NCBI GenBank assembly: GCA_022478985.1
Contig: JAKSZP010017354.1
Location: 1-64,000 of the forward strand
Origin: Massospora cicadina
Lineage: Eukaryota; Entomophthoromycota; Entomophthoromycetes; Entomophthorales; Entomophthoraceae
Reading direction: 5' to 3'
DNA length: 64,000 nucleotides
This document shows, piece by piece, positions 1 to 9,480 of the stretch. Within the stretch, counting starts at the first letter, position 1; every line of letters begins with the position of its first letter. The notes beneath the pieces are model-generated. The model saw only the letters and a program-made list of their open reading frames with translations, was not told where the DNA came from and made no database searches. The translations under genes and the position numbers were made by a program.

Positions 1-411
1 TGAAATTCTAAGTCCCGGGGGGGAAACCAGATGAGTTTGGCAGACTAGAGCCTATCTGACTTCTTTTCCCTGCGGGGCCCGAAAATGCTGGGGGTGCCCC
101 CGCTGCCCCACTGGAGCAGCAGGTGGTGGATCTGCTGATATCAAATGGGAAAAGGTCTGGATGGCAGTGGATAAAATTAAACTTATATAAATTTTCTCAA
201 AAGTGAGTTTGAGTGAAAAGAAAAGCTAACCTAGTTTTGATCATTTTTACATAGATTGACCAATAAAATCAAACCTATTCAAGATATATTATTGTAGATG
301 ACAATCAGAAAATTTTTTTATAAACAAATAAAATCAACTAAATTTAAAAATGTATTATTGTAGACTAGCCTTTTCCCATTTCGAATCAATAAAATTAAAG
401 TTTTTAATCTA
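1..411. other. No gene; GC-rich patch then AT-rich sequence
   Basis: The first ~175 bases are clearly richer in G and C than what follows, with runs of G and C and a CAGCAGG-type stretch, then composition drops abruptly to AT-rich. No open reading frame, RNA gene or repeat boundary could be recognised. It may be the end of another repeat that continues to the left of the window. Confidence 0.4.
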
Positions 412-627
412 TTAATTTAGATTCTATATTATGACAAACAAAAACCCACCCAAATCTAATTGCTCAATTGAATAAACCCAAAAAACCCCAACCACTTGGA
501 AACCTAACAAATTATCAAAATAACCAATAATTAATCACCCCTCCAAAACTAAACTATGTCCTATCGATTTAACAAAAGCCATCAGCCACTTGTGAAACAA
601 AAAAACCTATCGAATCAATCAAATAAC
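412..627 (+). repeat. Degenerate interspersed repeat, copy 1
   Basis: This stretch aligns by eye with 1459-1674 in the same orientation. Shared landmarks in order are ATTAATTTAGATT, CTAAATCTAATTGCTCAAT (with small changes), CAACCACTTGG/CAACCACTCAG, AATCACC.CTCCAAA and CCTATCGATT. Similarity looks like roughly three bases in four. The unit is rich in A and C with almost no G. It is non-coding and probably an old non-autonomous element. Class unknown. Confidence 0.6.
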
Positions 628-778
628 ATCAACCTGCTACCCGAAACATCTCTTTATATTTAAAATCATTGAGCATGTGACATATCTTCCAAACTACTAA
701 ATCAACTTCTACTTAACTTGCCAAAGTATTTTATTAATTAAGTGAGCCAAATTAGGCAGGTAAAAATTTTATAAACCT

Positions 779-816
779 AACATCCAGATACCCTTACTTC
801 ACTACAGCATTTAAAA
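779..816 (+). repeat. Possible 5' head of an interspersed element (diverged)
   Basis: The sequence ATACCCTTACTTCACTACAGC resembles, base for base, the better preserved head at 1405-1430 (TTATCCGTGCTTCGCTACGG). The differences are mainly those expected of CpG decay. Heads of the form tatCCGTGCTTCGCTACGG recall the 5' ends of widely dispersed repeat families in many eukaryotes. Assignment to a class is not attempted. Confidence 0.4.
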
Positions 817-1396
817 GCTTATCGATGATAAGCTCACATTGTAACCTATAGCTGTGCCAGCACTACTCTTGAGCCACTCGGACTAACAGCTTCACTGTTG
901 CCCTCGTAGCTGGTGAGCTGATTATCCTAACTACTTAATCTACTTAAACTCTAATACTGATTTTTGTTGAGTTTCAGGTGAGCAATTTGGTGAATTATTC
1001 AATAATATTTGTCAATTCTCACCCACCCGCTTAAATAGATTGAACCCATCAGGCTCGATAATTTCAGATGTCAGTCAGTCAATAAGTCAGTACGTCAGTG
1101 AATGTGTTTTATTAAGTAGATGGTGATCAGTAAATTTAGCATAAATCATTTGATAAAATCAACTAAATGATATTATACATATTGAAATGAATGTATCCTA
1201 TGGCTGGGGGATATTGATATATGTATGTCCTATGGCAGGATGTATGTTCAAAAGCTGGGCTTTGGTATGATATCATAACATGATGAGTTTAAATTACCAT
1301 AAATAATTATTGGTAAGTTTGGTATAGTATTGGGCCAATCAAACAACTAAGTAAATAAGAAGAAGGTTGCAAATGGCCATTGGTAAATTTTATAAA

Positions 1397-1440
1397 TAAC
1401 TAGCAGTTATCCGTGCTTCGCTACGGTGTCTATAGAATTT
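1397..1440 (+). repeat. Probable 5' head of an interspersed element
   Basis: AACTAGCAGTTATCCGTGC followed by TTCGCTACGG can form a short hairpin (CCGTgcttcgctACGG). It leads directly into the AC-rich repeat body at 1459-1674. A tail of the type often paired with such heads (TTTTATATATATAGAT) occurs at 2886-2901 and 3311-3326, so one element may span 1397 to one of those ends. Confidence 0.45.
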
Positions 1441-1458
1441 CAGGTGATTCGAATTGAT

Positions 1459-1674
1459 TAATTTAGATTTTATATATAGTTAAGCAATAACTACTCGCCT
1501 AAATCTAATTGCTCAATCGAAGCAACCAAAACCACCAACCACTCAGCTAAAACTAACTGAACTTATCAAATCAACTAATAACTAATCACCTCCAAAGCTA
1601 AACTGCATCCTATCGATTCGACCAAAAACCATCAACCACTCGGCCAAATAAAATAAACTTATCAAATCAATCAG
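1459..1674 (+). repeat. Degenerate interspersed repeat, copy 2
   Basis: Direct-repeat partner of 412-627, about 1,047 bp downstream in the same orientation. This copy keeps its head (1397-1440), while copy 1 does not. It keeps more CpG (TCGATTCGACC, ACTCGGCC) than copy 1, so it is probably the younger of the two. Confidence 0.6.
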
Positions 1675-1881
1675 ATTCTAAATTATTTTAGCTTTTATAT
1701 TGGTAGATAGCTATCAATAAGTTCAGAAACCATTAAACCTATTAAAAATTCCAACCTCCAACCACTTGGCTAAAATCAATTAAGTCTGCCAAATTAATTA
1801 AACCATCAATCTCTTATCTGGAACTATTGAGCCTATCGAATCAACAAAAAAATAAACCACCACTCAGCAAAAACAATTATT

Positions 1882-1898
1882 TTTTTAGTACTAGATAA
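1882..1898 (-). mobile_element. Micro-retroposon insertion, copy 1 (17 bp)
   Basis: A 17-bp segment, TTTTTAGTACTAGATAA, is flanked by perfect 14-bp direct repeats CAAAAACAATTATT at 1868-1881 and 1899-1912. Read on the minus strand it ends ...CTAGTACT followed by A's, the same 3' end as the other four copies in this window. The long target duplication plus A-tail indicates target-primed reverse transcription of a transcript that was copied for only a few bases (extreme 5' truncation). It is the shortest copy seen. Confidence 0.75.
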
Positions 1899-2000
1899 CA
1901 AAAACAATTATTGAACTTACAAAACAGCCAAAAACTACCAACTAAATATCAAAGCCTATGAAACTATTGAATTAAATGAATATGAAAATACACAGCCAAA

Positions 2001-2027
2001 TTGGGTTGGGACCATCTAGTACTAAAA
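2001..2027 (+). mobile_element. Micro-retroposon insertion, copy 2 (27 bp)
   Basis: The insert reads TTGGGTTGGGACC then ATCTAGTACTAAAA. It is flanked by perfect 16-bp direct repeats AAAATACACAGCCAAA at 1985-2000 and 2028-2043. It is on the plus strand, opposite to copy 1 only 100 bp away. It extends the family consensus further 5' than copy 1 (GGGTTGGGACC upstream of ATCTAGTACT). Confidence 0.85.
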
Positions 2028-2640
2028 AAAATACACAGCCAAAAGCTATATAATTACCATTAGAAATATACGTTCTAGATCTTATATAGAACTGATGTTT
2101 AAATTTATATGATTATATTAAACAATTACATATTAGTATTCCGTTCCCAAACTTTATAGAATATTTGTGCCAAGTTTGGTGATTTTTGGTTATTTGCTCG
2201 AGATAATGCATCTATATAAACAAATTAACATACTGATTCTTTTGTAAATAAAATTTAAGATTAATTCTTTTCGATACCCAGTTTAACACAGATTTGTTTG
2301 TGGGCTTAGTTCATCTGATAATCTCATAATTTTTATATTTGTAGATGGTTATCGATAAAATTAAGTAATCAAATTATACTGAATCAATATAAATTTACCA
2401 ACCATTCAGCCATACCCAATTAAACCTATCGAATCAACTAAACCACTAAACCACTTAGCTAAAACCATTAGGTTAAAAATCAACCAATCACCAACCGCTT
2501 CGTAAACCAAAACTAAATGTATCGAAACAACCAAAATCACAACTGCTTACCAAAACCAATCAACTTTATTAAATCAACCAATCACCAACTTTATTTAAAC
2601 CGTTAAGTTTATTAATCAACACAAACTCACTAACCGCTCG

Positions 2641-2901
2641 ACAAAACCATTTAAACTATCGAATCAACCAAATTTCAAACTTCTCAGCCGTAACAATATA
2701 CCGATTTCCACTAAAAACATATAAAATTTTCACTTGTTACATATAAGCCTTTTTATTTTACTATGAAAATTAAAAATCGGGCTTCAAGGTGCACACGGAC
2801 CTCTCGTCCACCTATAGCCAAATTTTCAGAGCTCTACATGCTCTAGTTTTGGCTGGGCATCGCGCACACACACATACACATTTGCTTTTATATATATAGA
2901 T
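2641..2901 (+). repeat. Interspersed-element 3' segment, copy 1
   Basis: The first 125 bases match 3050-3190 (shared AACAAAACCATTTAAA.TATC, CTCAGC.GTAACAATATA, TTTTCACTTGTTACATATAA, TTTTTATTTTACTAT). After a diverged part it ends with CTTTTATATATATAGAT at 2885-2901, the same terminus as copy 2. A short CA-rich run lies just before that terminus. Confidence 0.5.
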
Positions 2902-2904
2902 TAT

Positions 2905-2980
2905 GCCAAGATTCGAACAACTGACCTTTTAGAGTTGAAGTTTAGAGCCAAAAGCTGAGCCGATTATGCTAGAGGAGGTA
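2905..2980 (-). pseudogene. tRNA-like sequence (degenerate)
   Basis: On the minus strand a box A-like TAGCATAATCGG (2960-2971) is followed at tRNA-like spacing by a box B-like GTTCGAATC (2910-2918). No convincing acceptor stem closes the structure and the anticodon arm is weak, so this is a tRNA relic or a SINE head rather than a working tRNA. It abuts the TATATATATAGAT end of the repeat at 2886-2901. Confidence 0.35.
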
Positions 2981-3049
2981 TTTTTAAAATCAATTGGACT
3001 TTTGATTCAAAGTTTTGATTTAGATAAACTTGTTAAATACCTGAATGAT

Positions 3050-3326
3050 CACTAACCACTTAACAAAACCATTTAAAATATCAAATCAGCTGAATATCAA
3101 ACTGCTCAGCTGTAACAATATAGCGAATACCATCGAAGTATATATAGGATTTTCACTTGTTACATATAAAACTTTTTATTTTACTATATTTTTCCCATGT
3201 TTTAATAGTTATTCTGCTATTCGGGGCAGAGACAAATCCAACAAAGCAAAGATCATAAAAATCGGTCCAGCCGTTCTTGAGTTATAAATGGTGTAACTAA
3301 CATGACTTTGTTTTATATATATAGAT
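3050..3326 (+). repeat. Interspersed-element 3' segment, copy 2, with preserved terminus
   Basis: Repeats 2641-2765 and then carries AAAATCGGTCCAGCCGTTCT (from 3257), TGAGTTATAAATGG and the terminus TTTTATATATATAGAT (3311-3326). AAAATCGGT..AG..GTT..TGAGTTATA followed by TATATATATAGAT is a tail I recognise from dispersed repeats in many animals and other eukaryotes. I do not assign it to a named family. There is no coding sequence; a short reading frame here is incidental. Confidence 0.5.
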
Positions 3327-3755
3327 TGATCTAATTTTAAATCCAATTCAAGTTATATGTTAAAGGGCAAAAACTGATATAAATTGTATGCTCAAATATT
3401 ATATAAGGTTAGTGATTGCTTTATTTTATATAGGTTTTGATGATATATCCTAATCTCCAGTAAAAATATATCTAAGCAGGGGATTATATTATCTCAATTA
3501 TTAGTTACTTAAAAGACAAATACTGAGAAGTCTTTGAGTGGTATGAATAATGTTATCTTGGGTTGAATGATTTATCTAGCACATACTCTTTTAAAGTTGA
3601 GAATATGTTGCCTGATATGATAGGATATCATCCCACAGGGTAATTGCAGCTAAAGAGGTGCCTGGATTTATAATTTTTAGTTTATATGCTTATATGCATA
3701 TATTATAAACTCAGATTGAAATTTATTCTAAAACTAGTGGTGAGAAAAGTAAGAA
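3327..3755. other. No gene recognised
   Basis: AT-rich sequence between the repeat terminus and the 5' LTR of element A. No motif, RNA gene or coding similarity seen. Confidence 0.5.
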
Positions 3756-3974
3756 TGTCATATGAACATGACATAGTAGTGGGGATCAGCCCCAAAGACA
3801 AGGCTGGGTTCCTGGAGGCCCAGAAGGTGAAGTTGCAGGCCCTTCCTGACCTGAAGAGCACCAAGGACCAATGCTGGGTTGGGCAAAATATGCCCAGGTT
3901 GGGACCAGTGGTGCACCAAACGCCCAGCCCCTGACAGCAGCTCAAGCGTTAAAACAAACTATCTACCATATTAA

Positions 3975-4029
3975 GGCGGATGGTTCAGTTTGCTTAGTTT
4001 CAGAACAAGGGTTTGAAACCCATTCCACC
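3975..4029 (+). other. tRNA-like hairpin inside LTR A (5' copy)
   Basis: GGCGGA (3975-3980) and TCCACC (4024-4029) enclose GGGTTTGAAACCC (4009-4021), which looks like the T-arm/box B of a tRNA. In the 3' LTR the outer stem is perfect (GGCGGA/TCCGCC). No anticodon arm is present. It lies in the upstream (U3) part of the LTR, so it might be a remnant of a tRNA-derived promoter or chance structure. Confidence 0.35.
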
Positions 4030-4184
4030 TATAAAATAACATGCTCAGGTCAAATCCAACTTCAGTTGATAACTTGAGTGAAGTTAGTTTCAGCCTATTT
4101 TACTAACTCAGATGGCAGTATCACCCTATTGGTGAGCCACTGCTTGGGCCCATTGTGGCATAACCCTAATTTTCCCATCCAAGC

Positions 4185-4226
4185 TTAAATACATTTTCCC
4201 TGACCAACATTCCTTGTTGGTTGACT
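4185..4226 (+). promoter_or_regulatory. TATA-like box and predicted self-primer at RNA 5' end, LTR A 5' copy
   Basis: TTAAATA at 4185-4191 lies 31 bp upstream of GTTGGTTGACT (4216-4226). That 11-mer is the exact reverse complement of AGTCAACCAAC at 4615-4625, two bases inside the LTR end. In S. pombe Tf1 the first 11 nt of the RNA fold back and prime minus-strand synthesis from such a site; the TATA spacing here would put the RNA start at or near 4216. The start site is inferred, not shown. Confidence 0.75.
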
Positions 4227-4614
4227 TCCTGAATAAACCTATCCCCCATTTTTAATTCATTTTTTGTTTTATGATATTCCATATGCTCCTGTACATGAGC
4301 CTCTTTGAGGAGGTCTCACATTCTGTTACACTTGCTATTGCAAGTACCATTAAGATCTCCCCTCATGCACCATTTGTCTGCCCAGGATCCCTCCAACCTG
4401 GGCCATCTAACCCCATCCAATATGTGCACCGTGTCACCCTTCTATGGGGTTTTATTATAAAATCTGCAATATTATGCCTCAGCAGTTATTGCTCCAGCAC
4501 CCTCTGCTGAGCTCTAATCCCTCTGGCATTAACAACTAGTTCCCTGTCATTGGGCCTGTGCACTGAGCACCACCACTCTGGGAACTGGAGAGTTATAGAT
4601 GCTCTCCTTATATT

Positions 4615-4625
4615 AGTCAACCAAC
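4615..4625 (+). promoter_or_regulatory. Self-priming primer-binding site of element A
   Basis: AGTCAACCAAC begins two bases after the 5' LTR and pairs over all 11 positions with the LTR segments at 4216-4226 and 15786-15796. It does not begin with TGG, as a tRNA-primed site would. Element B has the same arrangement with three base pairs changed on both sides. Confidence 0.8.
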
Positions 4626-4626
4626 C

Positions 4627-5166
4627 ACATTTTCTTATGTGCACAAACTTTTTCCATGTGGAACTTTTCTGAAGTGGAAACAGTGGCTGTCAGCTGTGGG
4701 CTCCAGCTGTCATTAGCTGCACCACTGTATCCTTATTTTCCCAAAGGTTGGAGCAACTTGGCATTATTTTGGTTGCCTCCAACTGGAAAGTATCTACCCT
4801 TCATGTTTGTACCTGGTGGAGTCGGACACTTTGATGTCTGAAAGTTGTGATTCCCTGACTTTCCACCAAAATTACTAAATTTTATTCTAAGAAATAAATT
4901 TTCTATCACCAGCGCATTTAGATGATGTCAGTGAAATTGGTGCAGATGGGCCTGGTGGTGTTGGCCTTGGATAACATTGGGCATTCCATCACAGATTTAG
5001 GGATAGGGTCATTTGCATCTAAAATGCATTTTATAATGAAACCCTGGCCTCTATCTCTGAACCTTTTATTTGTTTATATGGCTTGGATGAGGACCCTATT
5101 CCTGTGTATCAAATTACCCCTGAGAACCCATGGTTGACCTCTACCATGATCCAGCGCACTCAGAAG
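4627..5166 (+). pseudogene. Leader and pre-protease remnant of element A (left of B)
   Basis: This is the part of A's internal region left of the B insertion. It aligns with B's leader (shared GTACCTGGTGG and TTGTGATTCCCTG near 4813-4855 and 6258-6305) and then with B's pre-protease region around 7190-7390 (LALDN, ENP. motifs, TTTTATTTGTTTATATGG-like stretch). About 840 bp present in B between these two blocks are missing, which would include most of any gag. The frame is broken by stops. It continues at 11657 after B. Confidence 0.7.
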
Positions 5167-5395
5167 GTGGATGTCATGGTTGGATGACATAATAGTAGGC
5201 ACTGATGCTAGAGATAAGTCTGGGTGACAGGAGGCCCAGAAGATGAAACTTCAGGCTCTCCCTGACCTAAAGCACACCTTAGATCAACGCTGGGTGCAAG
5301 CCAAGCATGCCCAGGTTGATACTAATGGGGTGCAAAACGCCCAGCCTCTTATCTTGGCCCAGGCATTGAAACAAACAATTTACATTTTAAATGAA

Positions 5396-5450
5396 GATGG
5401 TTCAATTCACTTGGTTGGAGAGCAAGGGTTCGAGTTCCACTCCAGCTATG
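5396..5450 (+). other. tRNA-like segment inside LTR B
   Basis: CACTTGGTTGGAGAGCA followed at once by AGGGTTCGAGTTCCAC looks like a tRNA D-arm joined to a T-arm with the anticodon arm missing. The 3' LTR reads AAGGTTCGAGTCCC at the same place, an even closer box B. It is in the same relative position as the hairpin in LTR A (3975-4029). Confidence 0.35.
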
Positions 5451-5600
5451 AAATTTAGAGTTCAGGTAAAATAAGGCTTCAATTTATTAATCGAGTGAAG
5501 GCACTTTTGGTGTATTTTACCAAACGGATGAAAGCGTCTGTTTATTGGAGTGTCAAGGCTTGGGCGCACTTCCACAGAACCTGAATTTCCCCATCCCATT

Positions 5601-5641
5601 TTAAATATGTTTTTGTGACCAACATTCCTTGTTGGTCAACT
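5601..5641 (+). promoter_or_regulatory. TATA-like box and predicted self-primer, LTR B 5' copy
   Basis: TTAAATA (5601-5607) is 30 bp upstream of GTTGGTCAACT (5631-5641). This pairs with the primer-binding site at 6063-6073 at 10 of 11 positions, the exception being a G that would form a G-U pair in RNA. The 3' LTR has the perfect version. Confidence 0.7.
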
Positions 5642-6062
5642 TTCTTAAATAAAACCCCCATTATCTTACATTTTTCAATGGTTCCTTGGGCAAATTTGGT
5701 GGTGGACCTCTTTGGGGAGGTCTCCAACCATGTGGGCCACTACCTTATCTTGTAATTTACCAAAATTCCAGGGTCACCTGTGGGCTGCCCAGGTCCCCTC
5801 CAGATTGAGGCACCCAAGCCCCTGACGCCAAGCCACACTTGATTATGGATGCCCCTCTGGGGTCCACTCAAGCAGTGATGTTCCTTACTTATCTGGTATT
5901 ATATGTTGCTCTTTACACCCTTGCCTGGGGTACCCTTTGCACTGGCACCGCTCAAGGTACCTTCCTACCCATTCTTCTAATAGCTAGTTCCCTAGCAATG
6001 TGGGTTTGCATCCCACATCACCTTGCTGGGAGTGAGAGAGTTACAGACACTCTCTTGACATT

Positions 6063-6073
6063 AGTTGATCAAC
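6063..6073 (+). promoter_or_regulatory. Self-priming primer-binding site of element B
   Basis: AGTTGATCAAC starts two bases after the 5' LTR. It is the exact reverse complement of GTTGATCAACT at 11560-11570 in the 3' LTR. Compared with A's site, positions 4, 5 and 7 differ, and the three partner positions in the LTR differ in the compensating way. Confidence 0.8.
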
Positions 6074-7140
6074 CATTTTATTATATATGCATAAGAATTA
6101 TCCGTGTGGGACTTTCATTATTAGTAAATTGGGTGCGCTGACCATTTGTCACTGCCACAATGGTGCTCACCACAGTTTTCTTGTTTGGTTTTGTATTGGT
6201 GCATCTCGGCGTTATTCTTGCAACTACCAATTGGGAAGTGCCCACCCTTCCTGCTTGTACCTGGTGGTCTCAGACTTTTCACAATCCTAATATTGTGATT
6301 CCCTGCCTTTCTCCTGAGATCTACTCGGAAATTCATCAGGCCTTAGCTTCCCTGGAACCAAACCCCTCATTAGGAGAAAACAATTCATCTGGTTCTCATC
6401 CGCTTTTTGTGAGGAGTGGATTTATTGTACCAGTTGTCTCCTGAGGCGGGTGACTGGGTTTTTTGCAATACTCCACACACAGCCGCTCTTGTGGCAAGCA
6501 ATAGGGGTTTGGAACAGGTCTTGGAGCAGAATTGACCTGATGAAGCATCCTTCCATTCCTTCTTTGAGTTCTTTTCTGCATCAAGTGGGTTGTCTGATAA
6601 AAGTATACTTGAGTGAGTTCTGCAAAAAAACCCAGGCTTTGCCTTTAATTGACAAAGTTAAAACGTCATTTCTCCATTCAACCTTGGACATCTCAATGTG
6701 AAACTCCCCAATTTGGCAGTCGCCTCCTTCCAAGTTTGATCATCTTGTCAAAACCCTTTGGGGTAGTTTCTCCACCCCAACCCAGAAGGGGCCAGGTAAT
6801 TTGGCCATCATTGGATCAAATCATATAAATATGGAGGCTGAAAAATCACACGCGCCTTTGAAAATGAGGGAATCTTATCCTTTTAATCCTTCTACTTCTT
6901 CCAAATTTGGAAATGTACAGAGGTCTAGACCCAAGAATGAAGTAAAAGTTTCAGATGATTCTGCCATGATGATGTCACCCATGGTCATCCCTATAAATAT
7001 CACGTCCTCAACTAGTGATATTTCCTTGAAATGTGAGATGCTTCCCACTGATTTCCTCCCCATCTTGGCAGAAATCAGCAACATCAAAGGGTCCAAACCT
7101 GAATTTAATAAAAACAATTCCATTATCATTTTTTTCTCCC
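6074..7140 (+). other. Leader and presumed gag region of element B, no intact frame
   Basis: About 1.1 kb between the primer-binding site and the protease-containing frame. Several short reading frames exist, the longest with a Ser/Met/Asn-rich product at 6801-7154. None shows a capsid-like region or a CCHC zinc knuckle. Either gag is deleted or too decayed to see, or this family is a gag-less derivative. The left ~250 bp align with A's leader. Confidence 0.5.
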
Positions 7141-8046
7141 CAACACATTTTTGAGGTGCATGCTGAGGCATCAGCTCAGGGCTTGGGGGTGATGGCCCTG
7201 GATAACAATGTGCACCAAACCCTTAGAACGAGTGAGGGTTCATTCAAACCAAAAAACGCGTTTTATAATGTGAGCAATTTATCCCAAAATGAACCTTTTA
7301 TTTGCTCATATGGTCTGGATGAGGACTCCATTTCAGTCTACCAGATTACTCCTGAGAACCCTCGTTTGACCCCTATCATGATTAGGGGTTCTCAGGAAGT
7401 GGAAAAGGAACTTTATCACAAATTTAAAGATATATATGCACCTGCAGAAGGTGTGGTAGGATATGTGGCCTCAGTAGTAAGAGTGGCCCACTATCCTTCC
7501 CTCTTCTATGATTCCAAAACATACCCTGATGGCTTGTTCAAGCCAGAGGAAGAATTTTGTGGTGAGTTGATGTCATTTTCTGCATTGAATGAATCCCATT
7601 CTGGATACTTCTTGTTGTCTGCTACCCTTACATCCTCTTATGGAAAGTTCAGCACAACTATTTTGGTGGATACTGGTGCCTCAAAAAATTTTATTGACCA
7701 AAATCTTGCTGACTACCTTGAGTTGAGTTACTCACCAGGTGGTATGGTTAGAGGTGGGGCTTCTCAAGGTATCCCTACATCAAACATCATAGAGTCAGTC
7801 GATTTCCAGATAGGTTCTTATCTATTGTCTGATCAGTTTTAAGCTATCAGAAACCTCTTGTTTCCCATCATTTTGGGTGTTGAGTGGTGGCAGAAGTTTG
7901 ACATCAGAACAAATTTAAAAGAAAACACTTTATCCTTGTCTTTAACAAATGGTCACCAGTTGATTGTTCCTCTGTCTGAGGATAATGCCCAGGCAAATTA
8001 CCCCATTGGCCCAATGTTCCCAGTCCATATCTTGCCCCTTTGCTGA
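7141..8046 (+). pseudogene. Protease region of element B
   Basis: A frame without stops runs to 7842 and carries ILVDTGASKNFID, the retroviral-type aspartic protease site (DTG codons at 7669-7677). After a TAA at 7840-7842 the same frame continues with FPIILGVEWWQKFD, matching the C-terminal LG-W strand of the domain; A has a serine codon at the stop. About 170 residues precede DTG and share no recognisable motif, but are conserved between A and B (VGYVASV.RVA.YP). A 1-nt difference from A near 7990 shifts the frame after 8046. Confidence 0.85.
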
Positions 8047-8059
8047 AGCCCACTGTGGG

Positions 8060-9480
8060 ACTTTTCTTACCTTCCTGTTTGGAGGAGTTGGCATCTTCTT
8101 TTGATGCAGCTTCAGCTAGTATGCTACCAGAACATTCTGAGTTTGATTGTGAATTTAAACTTACTGTGGACCTGGTGCATATTTCTTCTCATATATACCC
8201 ATTGACTGTCCGGGAGGAAGAGGTTTTAGATGTATGGGTGAAGGAGCAGTTGGCCAAAGGTGCCATCTTTCAGCGTACCTCCCTGTTTGCTCCCCACTGC
8301 TCTTTGTGGAGAAGGCGGATGGAACTTTACGTCCATGTGTTGATTATAAAAATTTAAACAATGAGACTGTACCTGACCTCCATCCCATCCCTTTAGATTC
8401 CCAGATTGCGCGCTATGTGTAGAAGGCAAAGGTCTTCTCCAAGCTGGATTGCCTCAATGCGTTCAATAAAATCTGGATAAAGAAGGGCCAGGAATGGTTA
8501 ACCGCATTCTGTACCAGAAAAGGAATTTTCCAGTTCTGGGTTATGCCCTTTGGGCTTAAGAATGCCCCTGCCATCTTTCAACGCCACATTGATGCTGCGT
8601 TGGGAGACTTGTTGGGGTATGTGTGGTTGCCTACATGGATGACATTCTAGTGTTTTCCCCCAATCATGAGTCACATGCAGTTCACCTTTGACAAGTAGTG
8701 GAGAGATTGAGGGCTGCTTGCCTTACCCTCAAGTTTAGCAAATGCAAATTCTTCAAGTCCCAGGTTACTTTTCTGGGCAACATCGTTTTTGACCAGGGCC
8801 ATATGTTAACTCCAGACAAGGAAAAGGCTATTTGTGAGTGGCCAACCCCCACCTCTGTCAAGGAATTGAGGAGCTTTTTGGGGACGTTTACATTCCTCAA
8901 GAAGTTCACACCCAGTCTCTCTGAGGTGGCAGCCCCCTTATATAAGGCTAGCAGGGCCAAGGTGCTTTAGTGGTCCCCCATTTTGGAGGATGCTTTCCAA
9001 GCGGTGAAGTGCACCTTGTTATCCACATCCATCCTTCACCATGTTGATCCTGAAAAGGAGTTCATTGTGTCCTCAGATGCTTCCAACTTTGCCATTGCGG
9101 CTGCCCTGTTACAGGTGGGTGAAGATGGGTCTGAGCATCCCATGGGATATTTTTCTAGGAAAATGTCTCTGCATGAGTTAAACTATGCTGTTTATGACAA
9201 GGAGTTATTAGAAGTGGTGGAGGCACTGATTTATTGGCGTCACCACTTACATGGCTCTTCCCAACCATTCTGGGTATGCACTTACCACTGAGCCCTGTTG
9301 TACTACCGTGCTCCAAATGTTTTAACGTCACGTCAGACCCATTGGCATGAGACCCTTGCCCTATTTACATTTTCCTATGAGTTCACCAAGGGCAAGGAGA
9401 ATGGTTTGGCAGATGCTTTGAGCCGCAACCCTGCTTTGGCTCCCAATCCAAAGGAGGTAGAGATTCACAACACTTGGTTG
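8060..9480 (+). pseudogene. Reverse transcriptase-RNase H region of element B
   Basis: Homologous to A 12300-13700. N-terminal RT segment ([14 protein letters not shown]) is in one frame to ~8280, then the palm ([20 protein letters not shown]), VMPFGLKNAPAIFQ and the active site YMDD (8632-8643) are spread over further frames. The thumb/tether PTPTSVKELRSFLG and RNase H (SSDASNFAIAAAL, DKELLEVVEAL) follow. Breaks: one base missing near 8278, TAG at 8420-8422, frameshift near 8615, TAG at 8968-8970, TGA at 9289-9291. Confidence 0.9.

Larger units (their letters stand above)
3756..4612 (+). repeat. 5' LTR of element A
   Basis: Aligns along its whole length with 15325-16180. The left end has an inverted repeat TGTCAT-6 nt-ATGACA. 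Contains a TATA-like TTAAATA (4185-4191), the putative RNA start/primer (4216-4226) and an AATAAA (4232-4237). Divergence from the 3' LTR is high (about 15 differences in the first 145 bp). At more than ten sites this copy has TG or CA where the 3' LTR keeps CG. Confidence 0.9.
5172..6060 (+). repeat. 5' LTR of element B (full length, 889 bp)
   Basis: Starts TGTCATGG and ends CTCTTGACA, giving TGTCA/TGACA terminal inverted repeats. The left end also contains TGTCAT-6 nt-ATGACA. It carries TTAAATA, the primer segment and an AATAAA (5648-5653), as in LTR A. About 340 bp of its right half are missing from the 3' copy. Confidence 0.93.

Noticed and set aside
5839..6444. Hydrophobic reading frames at 5839-6141 and 6160-6444 as membrane-protein genes.
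   Set aside because: They overlap the 5' LTR, primer site and leader of B, and have no counterpart in the homologous region of A.
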